DNA of 64,000 nt from Odobenus rosmarus divergens (taxonomy: Eukaryota > Chordata > Mammalia > Carnivora > Odobenidae): NCBI RefSeq assembly GCF_000321225.1, contig NW_004450267.1, positions 4,456,978-4,520,977 of the forward strand, in the 5' to 3' direction. Positions within the stretch are counted from its first letter, which is position 1. Every line of letters begins with the position of its first letter. The translations under genes were made by a program, and so were the position numbers. Under the pieces are notes generated by a model. It searched no databases and was not told where the DNA came from. It saw nothing but the letters and a program-made list of their open reading frames with translations. Below are positions 24,288-35,985 of this stretch, piece by piece.

Positions 24288-25389
24288 TGTTCTACTGTTC
24301 TTTTGGTTTCTATTTCATTGATTTCTGCTCTGATCTTTATTATTTCTCTTCTCCAGCTGGGTTTAGGCTTTATTTGCTGTTCTTTCTCTAGCTCCTTTAG
24401 GTTTAGGGTTAGGTTGTATATTTGAGACCTTTCTTGTTTCTTGAGAAAAGCTTGTATTGCTATAAACTTTCCTCTTAGGACTGCCTTTGCTGTGTCCCAA
24501 AGATTTTGAACAATTGTGTTTTCATTTTCATTTGTTTCCATGAATTTTTTAAATTCTTCTTTAATTTCCTCTTTGACCCATTCATTTTTTAGTAGGATGC
24601 TCTTTAACCTCCATGTGTTTGAGTTCTTTCCAACTTTCCTCTTGTGATTGAGTTCTAGTTTCAAAGCACTGTGGTCCGAAAATATGCAGGGCATGATCCC
24701 AGTCTTTTGGAACTGGTTGAGACCTGATTTGTGACCCAGGATGTGATCTAATCTGGAGAATGTTCCATGTGCACTAAAGAATGTGTATTCTGTTGCTTTG
24801 GGATGGAATGTTCTGAATATATCTGTGAAGTCCATCTGGTCCAGTGTGTCCGTTAAAGCCTTTATTTCTCTGATCTTTTGCTTAGATCATCTGTCCATTT
24901 CTCTGAGGGGGTTGTTAAAGTCCCCTACTATCATTGTTTTGTTGTCGATGTGTTTCTTTGATTTTGTTATTAATTGGCTGCTCCCATGTTAGGGACATAG
25001 ATATTTAAAATTGTTAGATCTTCTTGTAGATAGACCCTTTAAGTATGATGTAGTGTCCTTCCTTATCTCTTATTACAGTCTTTGGTTTAAAATCTAATTT
25101 GTCTGATATAAGGATTGCCACCCCAGCTTTCTTTTGATGTCAGTTAGCATGGTAAGTGGTTTTCCACCCCCTCACTTTAAACCTGGAGGTGTCCTTGGGT
25201 CTAAAATGAGTCTCTTGCAGATAGCATATTGATGGGCCTTGTTTTTTTATCCAATCTGATACCCTCTGTCTTGATTGGGGCATTTAGCCCATTCATTCAG
25301 GGTAACAATTGAAAGATATGAATTTAGTGCCATTGTATTGTTTTTAAGGTGACTGTTACTGTATATTGTCTCTGTTCCTTTCTGGTCTA

Positions 25390-26306
25390 TGTTATTTTTA
25401 AGCTCTTTCTTTGCATAGAGGACCCCTTTCAATAATTCTTGTATGGCTGGTTTGGTGTTTGCAAATTCTTTTAGTTTTTGTTTGTCCTGGAAGCTTTTTA
25501 TCTCTCCTCCAATTTTCAGTGACAGTCTAATTGGATATAGTATTCTTGGCTGCATATTTTTCTCGTTCAGTGCTCTGAATATATTATGCCAGTCCTTTCT
25601 GGCCTGCCAGGTCTCTGTGGATAGGTCTGTTGCCAATCTAATGTTTCTACCGTTGTAGGTTACAGACCTCTTGTCCCAAGCTGCTTTCAGGATTTTCTCT
25701 TTGTCTCTGAGACTTGTGAGTTTTACTATTAGATATCGGGGTGTTAACCTATTTTTTGATTTTGAGGGAGGTTCTCTGTGCCTCCTGGATTTTGATGCTT
25801 GTTTCCTTCCCCAAAATAGGGAAGTTCTCTGCTATAACTTGCTCCAGGATACCTTCTGCCCCTCTCTCTCTTCTTCTTCTGGGATGCCAATTATTCTAAT
25901 GTTGTTTCACTTTATGGTATCACTTATCTCTCAGATTCTCCCCTCGTGATCCAGTAGTTGTTTATCTCTGTTTTTCTCAGCTTCTTTATTCCTTATCATT
26001 TGGTCTTCTAAATCACTAATTCTCTCTTCTGCCTCATTTATCCTAGCAGTTAGAGTCTCCATTTTTGATTGCACCTCATTCATAGCCTTTTTGATTTCAA
26101 CTTGGTTAGATTTTAGTTCTTTTATTTCTCCAGAAAGGGATTCTCTAGTATCTTCTATGCTTTTTTTCAAGCCCAGCTAGTATCTTTATAATCGTCATTC
26201 TGAACTCTAGTTCCGACATCTTACTAATGTCTGTATTGATTAGGTCCCTGGCAGTCAGTACTGCCTCTTGCTCTTTTTTCTGAGGTGAGTTTTTCCGTCT
26301 TGTCAT
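25390..26306 (-). pseudogene. L1 ORF1 remnant (RNA-binding coiled-coil protein)
   Basis: The start codon is at 26306 (MTRRKNSPQKKEQ reading). The best open part, 25931-26170, is a charged heptad-rich coiled coil (EIKELKSNQ..., NEAEERISDLEDQ). The C-terminal RNA-binding part is readable at about 25400-25636 (TWQARKDW, RILYPIRLS, PAIQELLKG). L1 ORF1p trimerises through the coiled coil and coats L1 RNA. Here the frame is broken between the two parts and it cannot make an intact protein. The end coordinate is approximate. Confidence 0.85.
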
Positions 26307-27904
26307 TTTGTCCAGAGGAGAATAGAATGAATAAGAGAATATAATGCTAAAAAAATGCTAAGAGGGTAACAGTGACCTCAGAAAAATATACACTAAACAA
26401 ATCAGAGGAGACCCAAAACCGGGGGGAAAAGAAAGGGGAAAAAAATTAGAATATCATCAGGCTGGTGAATAGAACAGAGCCACATACTAGATTTTGGGTG
26501 TATTTTGGTCTGTTAGAAGAAATTGCCTCCCCAAATTTTAAGGAAAGAAAAACATATATATACAAAAATAAGGGTAAATACGATGAAGGGATGGAATATG
26601 ACTGTAAAGATGAAAATTAAAATGGTTGAAAAAAAATTTTTTTTTAAAAAAATGTGATGAGGCAGGAGACTAGGACAACATCATACACTAGATTCAGGGT
26701 ATATTTTGGTCTGTTAGAAGAAACTGTATCCCAAAATTTTAAAGAAAGAAAAACATATACAAAAAATAAGGTTAAATACAATGAAGAGAGAGAATATGAC
26801 TGTAAAAATGAAAGATTTTAAAAAAGGAATTGATAAGATGTTGGTTGAAAAAGGAAAGAAAAATTCAACTAAAAAATAGAGAAAGAAAAAAATAAAATTA
26901 AAAAAATTAACTTTGAAAGACTAAAGCATCATGGGAAAAAGCCATGAATTCTGTGTGCTGTATTTCCCTAGCGCTGGGGTTTTGCCATTCTTATTGATCG
27001 GTAAACTTGGTCTTGGCTGATCTTCTGGGGGAGGGGCCTGTTGGCAGTGATTCTTAAATGTCTTTGCTGGAGGTGGAATTGCCCCGCTCTTGCTGGGGGC
27101 CGGGCTAAATAATCTGCTCGGGTTTATTCTCGGGAGCTTTTGTTCCCTGCAAACTTTCTGCAGGGCTTTGGAGGATGAGACTGAAAATGGTGGCCTCCCA
27201 GTCTCCGCCCCTGAGGAGCCGAGAACTCGGAGCCCCACTCCTCAGTGTGGCCCCAGAGAAAAGCAGTCAGTGACTGCTGTCTTCCTGGTCTCCGGCCGCA
27301 CTCCATGCTCACCTGGCCTGTGACCGAGCGTTTCTGTCTCTGGCATACTACCCTGTTTGGAGTCTCCAAAACCAGCTGATTCCTGGGGTGCGCTTCTGCG
27401 CTGCTCCTCCCGGCGGAGGAAGGGGAGTCTCCCCGGATCTGCCGCTTGTTGGGTCCCTGCTGGAAGAGTAGTGGCCCAGTTGTGCTGCGGATCACAGTTT
27501 ATGGCCATCCCGCACTGAGAGCCCACTCCTCGCAGCCGGCTTCCCCGCTCCAATACCTGGGAGCTCTGCTGCACTCAGGCACCCCCAGTCTTTCTGTGAC
27601 CCCGAGGGTCCTGAAACCCCCGCTGTCCCAGCGAGAGGGTTCCACCCCCCTGCTTAGCCACTGGAGCGACGTCCCTCAGCAGAGCAGACTTCTACAAGTT
27701 CTGCTGTTTTGGAATGGATTTTGTTCCATTTTTGGAACCGATTTTGTCCCGGATTTTGTGTTTCGTGGAGCACAAAAAAAAATATTTTTTGTGATTTTGT
27801 GCTTCACTGCTCTATCACTTGTTGGTAGCCGGTTGACGGAGGCTCCCTGCCCCCCCCTTCTGTCCTCCCGTATATCACCTTGGATTCACTTCTCCGCACT
27901 TCTT

Positions 27905-28137
27905 CTCACTACCCTTCTTGAATTTTTATTTTTCTAGCAGACATCTCTATCTCTCAGAGACTCTGAGACACTAGTCTGAACTCTCCTTCATTCTTCCCTT
28001 CCAATTTTTAAGTGATATGTTAGGAAATAGTAAATAAAAAATGCAAAATTTGAAATAATGCACAACCCCTATGCAAAGCCCCTGTAATGAAAAAACTGGT
28101 AGGTATACTGAGTGAATTGTACGTGAGGTATCTGCAG
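27905..28137 (+). repeat. Segment inside the L1 5' UTR homologous to 29979-30240
   Basis: Left of about 27900 and right of about 28145 the sequence follows the usual carnivore L1 5' UTR. In between lies a foreign block that matches 29979-30240 in the same orientation. From TTCCAATTTTTAAG to GTACRTGAGGTAT, about 130 bp, I count two mismatches. The left part differs more, including a 27-bp indel after CTCTTCCC. Confidence 0.8.
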
Positions 28138-28303
28138 GTGAGAACAGAAAGTGGTCGCTTTTCTGTTCAGAGAGTTGCTGCTATTCTTTTCTTCTATCTC
28201 CTTTTGAGTTTGTAGGTGTTCTGAATTGTTTGATATCTAGCTGAATTCCTAGGACCAGACGAAATTTAGATCTCCTATTCCTCCACCATCTTGCTCCTCC
28301 CCC

Positions 28304-28318
28304 TTGGACTATTTCTTT
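28304..28318. repeat. Right target-site duplication of the 21-28 kb L1
   Basis: TTGGACTATTTCTTT, the partner of 21134-21148. The following AA (28319-28320) makes the minus-strand nick site TT|AAAG. Confidence 0.85.
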
Positions 28319-28783
28319 AATTACAAACTGCTGAAGTGAACCTGGAGCCAGTTATTTAACTGTATTTGAGCCAGTAAGAAAACTTGGGCATTTTATTCTA
28401 AGATCTTTTTCTGATAACAGACATTAGACTGATTTAAAATATTTATTTTAACCTCTTCTCTGAAATAAGGTGGAATTTTTTTAATTTAGCTTTTAAAACT
28501 TTTGCTCAAAAAATACCCAGAAAGCAAGAACTATTTTATTTGTAATCATTTATCACTCTTTCATTTTTTCTAACGAAAACTACTTCACTGTTGAGATCTA
28601 GGTCTTTAGTTTTCAGTAACATTTCTAGAATTCATTAAGTTGTGAGCAGGCATAGATATGTTCCAATTATGGTTTTCATATTTTTAAGGTTTTTAGTTGT
28701 TAGTTTACATCATTAATTGGAAATACATAATCAGTTTTCACTGTCATATTTCTCTGAAAGATGGAATTATTAAATACTGTTCA

Positions 28784-28960
28784 GGGGCAACTGGGTGGTT
28801 AAGTCTTCGGCTCAGGTCATGATCCCAAGGTTCTGGGATTGAGCCCAGTGTAGGGCTCCCTGCTCAGTGGGGAGTCTGCTTGTCCCTCTCCCTCTGCCCC
28901 TTTACCCCCACTTGTTTGTGCGCTCTCTCTCTCTCTCAAATAAATAAATAAAATCTTAAA
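28784..28960 (+). mobile_element. Can-SINE
   Basis: A head with a small deletion (ACTGGGTGGTTAAG) to the CAAATAAATAAATAAAATCTT tail; weak duplication AAATACTGTTCAG and AAATGCTGTTGAG. Confidence 0.94.
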
Positions 28961-29204
28961 AAAAAATGCTGTTGAGTTAGACTGATAATTTCTGTGTTTG
29001 TTAGAGCAAACTGGTTTGTTTTCAGGAAGAATGAAAAGGAAAAATTTTAGTAGTAATCTCATTTGCTTTATTACTTTTTTAAAGAAAATAACTAATTGCT
29101 CAACTCCTATTTCCATGGTAAGAACATTAAAAGTTATATGAACACTACCACCATGACATTTTACAGATTTACTTTTGGGTTGAAGTAGAGTATTTGTTTT
29201 TTTC

Positions 29205-29420
29205 TGAAATTCTCTGCTTCCATGTCCTTCTTTGTGCCATTCCTTTCAACTGGAATGTCCATATCTTACTCCATCTTGCATGGCCCAGCTCAGAAACCTT
29301 CCATGTGAGGGCCTCAACCCATCTTTTAGCTGAAACTAATCTCTCCTGAATGCCTGTAGCACTTTGTACTTTTCTTATGGGAATTATATTTTACTGTTAT
29401 GTGGGCTCTATTTCAGTCTC
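29205..29420 (+). mobile_element. L2 3' end fragment
   Basis: CTGGAATGTCCATATC, ACTCCATCTTGCATGGCCC and GCACTTTGTACTTTTC follow L2 order. Confidence 0.6.
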
Positions 29421-29429
29421 TTTTAAAAA

Positions 29430-29800
29430 ATTTAGTATTTTGAAAAAAATTTATATCTTCAGAAAAATTGCAATAGTAAGGATAAACTGCCGTCTTGTCA
29501 CATTTGCTTGCTTTCTACACGTACACACACAAATATATAAGCTTTTATTTTTGCTGACCCATTTGAGAGCAAATTGCAGGCATCATGAATCTTTTACCCT
29601 TAAGTAATTCATGTATCTCCCATGAACAAGGATATTTTTCTAAAAAAATTTTATTTATTTTATATGAATATATCTAAAAACACATAGTATACAATTAGAA
29701 GACAGGAAATTTAAAATTAATGCCATTATCTATACAATGCTATTATCAATCCATATTCAAATTCAATACATTTTTAATTTTTGGCACTACCTATCCTATA
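29430..29800. mobile_element. Ancient L1M 3' UTR-type sequence
   Basis: Same repeat type as 18440-18990: GTCACATTTGCTTGC, GCAAATTGCAGGCATCATGA and CCATGAACAAGGATATTTT are in the same order. Confidence 0.5.
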
Positions 29801-29978
29801 ATTTTGTATCCCTGAAGCAGACCTCCACTTCGGTTCTTACTGTGGACTTTGGAAGACAACTGACAAAATTTTATAATACAGCTTTATGAACTGTCACAAT
29901 TTTGAATTCCTGCCTTTGAAATAATTGACAATCATGTATTGGTTGTTCGTGCCTTTTCCTATTTATCACTGAACTCAA

Positions 29979-30240
29979 GGTTCTTACCCTTCTCGATGTT
30001 CTATTTTTCTAGCAGACGTCTCTACTCTCAGAGACTCACAGAAACACTAGTCTGAACTCTCCTTCACTCTTCCCACTACCAAATTTACAGTGTTGTCTCA
30101 TTCCAATTTTTAAGTGATATGTTAGGAAATAGTAAATAAAAAATGTAAAATTTGAAATAATGCACAACCCCTATGCAAAGCCCCTGTAATGAAAAAACTG
30201 GTAGGTATACTGAGTGAATTGTACATGAGGTATTGCAGGG
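29979..30240 (+). repeat. Second copy of the segment found in the L1 5' UTR
   Basis: This is the direct-repeat partner of 27905-28137, about 2.1 kb away. The flanks here are ordinary intron with an old L1M 3' UTR fragment to the left. Whether this is the source locus or another copy of a family is not decidable from the window. Confidence 0.8.
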
Positions 30241-30780
30241 GATTTCGATGACCACTCTGCTGTTATTTTACATTCACTATTACATTATATTTTCATGTTT
30301 ATATCTTAGGACAGTTTTATCCCAGCATTTAAATGATAGTTGAAAGTACTAGAACTGAAGGACATACCCCCAATTCAATAATTATTCTTTGAAATGGAAG
30401 TGAGGTATAAAGAAATGCTGTGAAAGAAGTGAAACGACTGCCACATTATTCCAAGCTTGGCAAAATGTTATCCAGTTACTAAGAAAATAAAAGTCTTTGT
30501 TAAAGCTTAGGTGTGCTGCAGTGGTTATAAATTTATATGCTGCAAGAAGGCATCCCAGTATGTCTTGAATTATGAGTTATGATTATGTGATGTTTCCAGT
30601 AGCTAATTAGATAATTTTGATTGTTGTGTATCTGTGTTGGCTTCTATGAGTATCTTCCGTATTAGAACAATGAATGATATCTCCTCATGTGCTCTTAAAC
30701 CCCGCCCACCCCCTTTTTGGATTGGCAGAGTGATACATGCTTATTGTAAAAATTTCTAACTTTATAGAAGTATGTTTTCA

Positions 30781-30977
30781 GGGGCGCCTTGGTGGCTCAG
30801 TCGTTAAGCATCTGCCTTCAGCCCAGGTAAGGATCCCAGGGTCCTGGGATTGAGCTCCGCATTGGGCTCCCTGCTCAGCGGGAAGCCTGCTTCTCCCTCC
30901 CCCACTCCCCTTGCTTATATTCCCTCTCTCGCTGTCTCTCTCTCTGTCAAATAAATAAATAAAATCTTTTAAAAAAA
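30781..30977 (+). mobile_element. Can-SINE
   Basis: Full, little-diverged copy; perfect 13-bp duplication AAGTATGTTTTCA 30768-30780 and 30978-30990. Confidence 0.97.
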
Positions 30978-31589
30978 AAGTATGTTTTCAATTATGTGAA
31001 AGTTACCTTGTCAGATAATTAATGCTAACAGTTTCTGTTTTGCTCTTGATCCTTTTCTCTTTGGAATCTCATTCTTTACTCTCCTCATTTAATATCTATA
31101 ATCTCTTTCTCTTTCTTGGGCCTTTGCACCTTTCTTTATCCTATAAATATATTCAAAGATTCTGCTAAAGAAGAACAGAAAATGCTTCTTAGTAGGACCC
31201 GATAGCTTACCTTCTCTTCCTACCTAAGCTTCTTGAAAAAGTAATGTACCTTTTTTCTTCCTTTCCTTCTCACACTGTAACCTGGCTCTGACACTCCTTT
31301 TCCAAAGTTGCTGCTCTCATTATCAGTTATTTACCTTAAAAATAATCTGTGATTACAAACATAATTCTGGCATATCTTAAAATGTAGCCAAAAAGTTATT
31401 GAAAGTCTTTTTTAAACATTCTCTGAGATATCTTTTAAGCATTTGATACATATTTGTTCAGCTAATCCTATATGTTAATTATTATTTAGCTCATACATAT
31501 TGAAAATGAGAGATATATACATATCATTCTGTAACTTGGCTTTCTGAATCTGTGTATTTAGAAATATTGTACTACTTTATATAATGTAG

Positions 31590-31735
31590 AGAAAATTGCT
31601 TAATTTTGCTTCTTTCGTCATCTGTAGAGATGATAACAGAGCTCACCTCATATGGTGCTTGTAGTATGACATGGGATAATTTATGCAAAACTTAGAGTCT
31701 GACACACATATCAAGTGTGTGATAAATGGTAGATT
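31590..31735 (+). mobile_element. MIR SINE
   Basis: Sense MIR: TTCGTCATCTGTAGAGATGATAAC, CTCACCTCATATGGTGC and the decayed GTGTGATAAATGG tail. Confidence 0.65.
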
Positions 31736-31756
31736 TTAAAAATAAAAAATCTTTAT

Positions 31757-31935
31757 GGGACACCTGGGTGGTCAGTTGAGCGTCTGCCTTTGGCTCAGGT
31801 CATGATCCCAAGGTCCTGGAATCCAGTTCTGCATTTGGGCTCCTTGCTCGGCAGGGAGCCTGCTTCTCCCTCTGCCTGCCGCTCTCCCCGCTTGTGCGCG
31901 CTCTCTCTCTCTGACAAATAAATAAAACCTTAAAA
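31757..31935 (+). mobile_element. Can-SINE
   Basis: Duplication AAAAATCTTTAT 31745-31756 and 31936-31947. Confidence 0.96.
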
Positions 31936-32069
31936 AAAAATCTTTATCTGTATTAAAATGTTGCATACTCATTAATAATTTATTGATGTAGCAAAGGATA
32001 AAGAACCTCTTTTTCAGTCTTTTCCCTATGTGTTATATTTTGGACAGCAACTTTTCATCCATTCAAGTT

Positions 32070-33815
32070 TTGTTATGAGGTTGTAGCAGTTCAGTCACAT
32101 CTGTAGGCTTCACTTGTAATTCTAGTTCTCTTGCTATTTCTGCCGCATCTCCAATTACTTCCTTCACTGAAATCTTGAACCCCTCAAAGTCATCCATGAG
32201 GGTTGGAATCAACTTCTTCCAAACTCCTCTTAATGTTCATATTTTGAACTCTTCCCATGAAGAGTGTTTTTCTCTTGCCACGGATGTTCTTCATGGCATC
32301 TAGAACGGTGAATCCTTTCCAGAAAGTTTTCAATTTACTTTGCTCAGATCCATCAGAGGAGTCACTATCCATGGCAGCTATAGCCTTACAAAATACATTT
32401 CTTAAGACTTGAAAGTTGAAATTACTCCTTGATTCATGGGCTACAGAATGGCTGTTGTGTTAGCAGGTACGAAAAGAACATTATTCTCATTGTGCATTTC
32501 CATCAGAACTCTTGGGTGACCAGGTGTATTGTCAGTGAACAGTAATATTTTAAAAGGAATCTTTTTTTCTGAGCAGTAGCTCTCAACAGTGGACTTAAAA
32601 TTTGCAGTAAACCCTGTTGTAAAAAGATGTGCTGTCATCCAGGGTTTGTTATTCCATTTATAGAGCATAGGCAGAGTAGATTTAGCATAATTCTTACGGG
32701 CCCTAGGATTTTCAGAATGGCAAATGAGCTTTAGCTTCAACTTCAAGTCACCAGATGCATTTGCCCCAACAAGAGAATCAGCCTGTCCTTTGAAGTTTTC
32801 AAGTCAGACCTTTCCTCTAGCTATGAAAAGTCCTAAATGGCATCTTCTTCTAATAGAAGGCTGTCATTTACATCGAACATCTGTTGTTTAGTGGTGGCCA
32901 CCTTCATAAATTAGCTAGATCTCCTGGATAACTTGTTGCAGCTTCTTTATCCATACTTGCTGTTTCACCTTGCTCTTTTATGTTAGGCAGACAGCTGCTT
33001 TCCTTAAGCCTCAAAAATCAACCTCTGCTAGCTTCAAACTACTTCTGCAGCTTCCTCACCTCTCAGCCTTCACGGAACTGAAGAGAGTTAGGATTTTACT
33101 CTGGATTAGATTTTGGCTTAAGGGAATATTGTATCTAATTTTCTCTTCTATCCAGACCGCTGAAACTTTCTCCGTCTCAGCAATAAAACTCTTTTGTTCT
33201 CTCATCATTCATGCATTCTTTGGAGTAGCACTTTTAAGAACTTTTCCTTGCATTCACGGCTTTGCAGTTCGGCACAGGAGGTCTAGCTTTCAGCCTGTCT
33301 TGGCTTTGGCATGCCTTCCTCACTAATCTTAATCATTTCTAGTTTTGATTTAAAGTGAGAGAGGTGTGACTTTTCCTTTTACTTGAACACTTAGAGGCCA
33401 TTATAGGGTTATTAATTGGCTTAATTTCAGTATTGTTGTGTCTCAGGAAATAGGGAGGCCCAAGACGAGGGAGAGAGTTTGGGGGGATAACCGGTCAGTG
33501 GAGCAGTCAGAACACACACAACATTTATTAAGTTTGCTGTCTTACATGGGTGCAGTTTGTGGTGCCCCTAAACAATTACATTAGTAACACCAGAGATCAC
33601 TGATCACAGATCAGCATACCAAATGGAATAATGAAGTTTGAAATATTGCCAGAATTACCAAAATATGACACAGAATCACGAAGTGAGCAAATGCTGTTGG
33701 GAAAATGGTGCCAGTAGACTTGCTTGACACACAGGGTTGCCACAAACCTTCAATTTGTAAAACAAATAAACAGAAATCCATAATAAAGCAAAGTACTGTA
33801 AGAGGTGTGCCTATA
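32070..33815 (-). mobile_element. Tigger1-like DNA transposon remnant
   Basis: The transposase reads on the minus strand in pieces: 32441-32746 carries the DDE-type signature TDNTPGHP and VPANTTAIL, and 32190-32372 carries [15 protein letters not shown]. The non-coding part at 33370-33815 matches the Tigger1 end (ACTTAGAGGCCATTATAGGG, AACAATTACATTAGTAACA, GAGCAAATGCTGTTGG) and stops at GTGTGCCTATA, the decayed terminal inverted repeat. The other end lacks its inverted repeat. It is a pogo/Tc1-mariner superfamily fossil. Confidence 0.9.
32190..32746 (-). pseudogene. Tigger transposase fragment
   Basis: Two open segments of the catalytic C-terminal half are separated by stops between 32373 and 32440. 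Part of the DDE core (TDNTPGHP) is intact, but the frame and the N-terminal DNA-binding half are destroyed. Not expected to be translated. Confidence 0.85.
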
Positions 33816-35184
33816 CTTTTCTGACTGCTCTACCCAGCTCTATATATTAGGAGTTTTAACATTGTTTTTGGCCCTGTGAGAGCTCTTGGGATTGTTCTAC
33901 CTATTTCTTTCTACAGTTCTTTCCCCAAGTGTCCTTATATGTATGACTGATCAGAAATAATCTGAAGACTTGAGAAGAATTTTCCAGATCTGTGGCGCTC
34001 TCTCTGTATAGCTCTCTTCTCCCTGGTACTCTTACCTATGAATTTTGGATACCTTGGCCTTCCTGAATTCTCATCTCTCTCCTTACCTTAGATTGCTGGG
34101 CTTTGTTTATTTCCCCCCTCCCTATGCTGCAGCCTGGAGACTTTTTTCAGGCAGTTACCTGAGGCATTTATGGGACTCACCTCATTTGTTTTTCTTCTCA
34201 CAAGGATCACTGTTTTGCACTGCCTTTGTTCAATATTTAAAAATCATTTTTTTCTTATATGTCCTGTTCTTTAGTTTTAAGGTAGGAGAGTTGATCTTAT
34301 CTCTGTTCTGTCATGGTTGAAACAGTTGCCTATATAGAGAAAGCTGTTGGTATTCTAAAATGCTGTTAACTCTCTTATGTGCCTGAATATTAGGTGAGGT
34401 GTTGCCATCCCAAAATGCTTATATTTCAGACCTTATAAAGTTCCTCGTATTACAGGGTAATTTCTAAATTATTTTGCACACAAATGACAGTTTAAGAAGA
34501 ACACATTGGCTTGAAATGTCCTTCATGCAAGTTTGAATATTTATAGAAAATGCAATGAGTGTAGAATATAACACAGATTAAATAATCATGGCTGAGTATG
34601 ACCTTAAAAATTGTCAAGTATTGGATATTATATACAAGCTTTTTTGAAAGATTAAAAAGTATGTTGATGAATAAAAGTGGCTATATTATAGAGATTCTAA
34701 TACATACCTACGTAACAAATGGGGAAAATTGTGTATTATGTGAATAGATACTAATAGTGATTTAAGATAAAATGTCAGGTGACATTTTAATATATGGATT
34801 CAAAAAGTGCAGCATCTAAATGACTTAGATGGAAGTGAAATTGATGTTTGAGATCAAAATGATCAGATGATTTCAAAAGTGGCTGTATTACAATGACGAC
34901 CCTAACATTTAAGGTGAATATAAAGAATTTGACTGTAATTGTTTTCTGAATGTGAGTGGAATAAAATATTTTAGCCATATTATTTTAATAATATGTATTG
35001 TTAAATATATTAATTGAGTCGATTTAAAGTAGGTATTTGATTATTTCATTTATATTTGATTTGGCAAAACTATTTTGATTAGTTTTTGCTGGGAAAATGG
35101 GGTATCTGATTTTCAGGGTCATTTCAGAACTCTTGAATTTTATAATCACCTATAGTTTAGATATCAGAAAGGCTATTCATTCAA

Positions 35185-35300
35185 CAAATATTTATTGAAC
35201 CCCTGTTACATTGTGGTTACCAGGAGCTAGGGATAAAGTGGTAAATACATGAGACATTCTTGAGTTTTGCCCCATTGGAGCTTAGAATACAATGAATTGA
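35185..35300. repeat. Ancient repeat, relative of 17376-17510
   Basis: CAAATATTTATTGAACCCCTG, CAGGAGCTAGGGATAAAG and CATTGGAGCTTAGAATAC parallel the start of the repeat at 17376. A weaker relative is at about 61870-61960. Confidence 0.5.
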
Positions 35301-35869
35301 GAAATTGAGACATAGGAATTTTATAAGTGGAAAGACTCTTAGAAACTACTGAGGTTTTTTTATTTTGTAAAGGGGGAAATAGAGGCGCATCTCCTGCCCC
35401 AAAAGAAAGTGACTCCTTAAAATTAACAGAGCCTGTTTTTGACTCTTGGTATGGTGATTTTTCAACCTCCACTGTTACGAGGTCTGCCAAACATAGGAAT
35501 GCGTTCTCTCTGGGCTAGACTATTTTGGATATAATAAAATTTTCACATAAATTTCAGAACACTAAGAAACCAGCCAAAGAGTTTCACATGCCTCTTTATT
35601 TTGCCTATTACCTAAATTGTTTTCAGTATTTTTCCTAAAAATGTTTAAAGGTTAATTATTTGAGGAGTCATTAGCCTTGAGTGGGCTTTATTCTTTCATG
35701 TTGGGAGCAAAAGATTGTTGGGGTGGTAGGAAGGGAAGAAGGGGGTAGTCTCAGTCTCCAACTAAGCGTGTAATTTCCAGGCTCTCTGTTCTGCATGGGG
35801 GAAAGGATCTGTTCGCCCATGGTGAAATTTACTGGCTACCCCAAGCCCCTATAGCTACATTTATGTATG

Positions 35870-35985
35870 TAGATTTACAGCTGTAACTGACATTTATTGA
35901 GCACTTAACAAGCTCGGCAATATTTTTAGTGCTGTGCACATATTGTTTAATTTACTCCTTGCGATAGTCCTGTTAGACTCTGTTC
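35870..35985 (-). mobile_element. MIR SINE
   Basis: Antisense MIR: ACATTTATTGAGCACTTAAC and TTTACTCCTTGCGATAGTCC. Confidence 0.65.

Larger units (their letters stand above)
21367..25333 (-). pseudogene. L1 ORF2 remnant (endonuclease and reverse transcriptase)
   Basis: It starts at 25333 (MALNSYLSIVTLN). The C-terminal half of the endonuclease domain is open at about 24300-24835, including the LDHIL and catalytic SDH motifs (SDHSALKLEL). The reverse-transcriptase core is open at 23143-23529, with SIDAEKAFD, the SGTRQGCP motif and the FADD catalytic motif at about 23203-23214. The C-terminal segment (KIELPYDPAIALLGIYPK) is at about 21660-21845. Stops and frameshifts separate these blocks, and one shift falls inside a (CA)n run at 21614-21658. 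A 190-base assembly gap removes the endonuclease-RT linker. The true 3' end lies between 21367 and about 21540. Confidence 0.88.
21149..28303 (-). mobile_element. Near full-length L1 (carnivore LINE-1), antisense to DLG1
   Basis: Read on the minus strand, this is a complete L1 layout. The 5' tip is at 28303 (reverse complement GGGGGAGGAGCAAGATGG), followed by a GC-rich 5' UTR (about 26307-28303), ORF1, ORF2, a 3' UTR and a poly-A tail (T-rich at 21146-21180). It is bracketed by a 15-bp target-site duplication with one mismatch: TTGGCCTATTTCTTT at 21134-21148 and TTGGACTATTTCTTT at 28304-28318. On the minus strand the nick site reads TT|AAAG, close to the L1 endonuclease consensus TT|AAAA. ORF1 and ORF2 are both broken. 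A 190-N gap lies inside ORF2 and an extra segment lies inside the 5' UTR. It interrupts an older L1M-type fragment. Confidence 0.95.

Noticed and set aside
24046..24425. Plus-strand ORFs running through the N gap
   Set aside because: They consist largely of undetermined bases and lie opposite L1 ORF2.
27446..27937. 163-codon plus-strand ORF in a GC-rich stretch resembling a CpG-island gene start
   Set aside because: The GC-rich DNA is the 5' UTR of the antisense L1; the ORF is its complementary strand.
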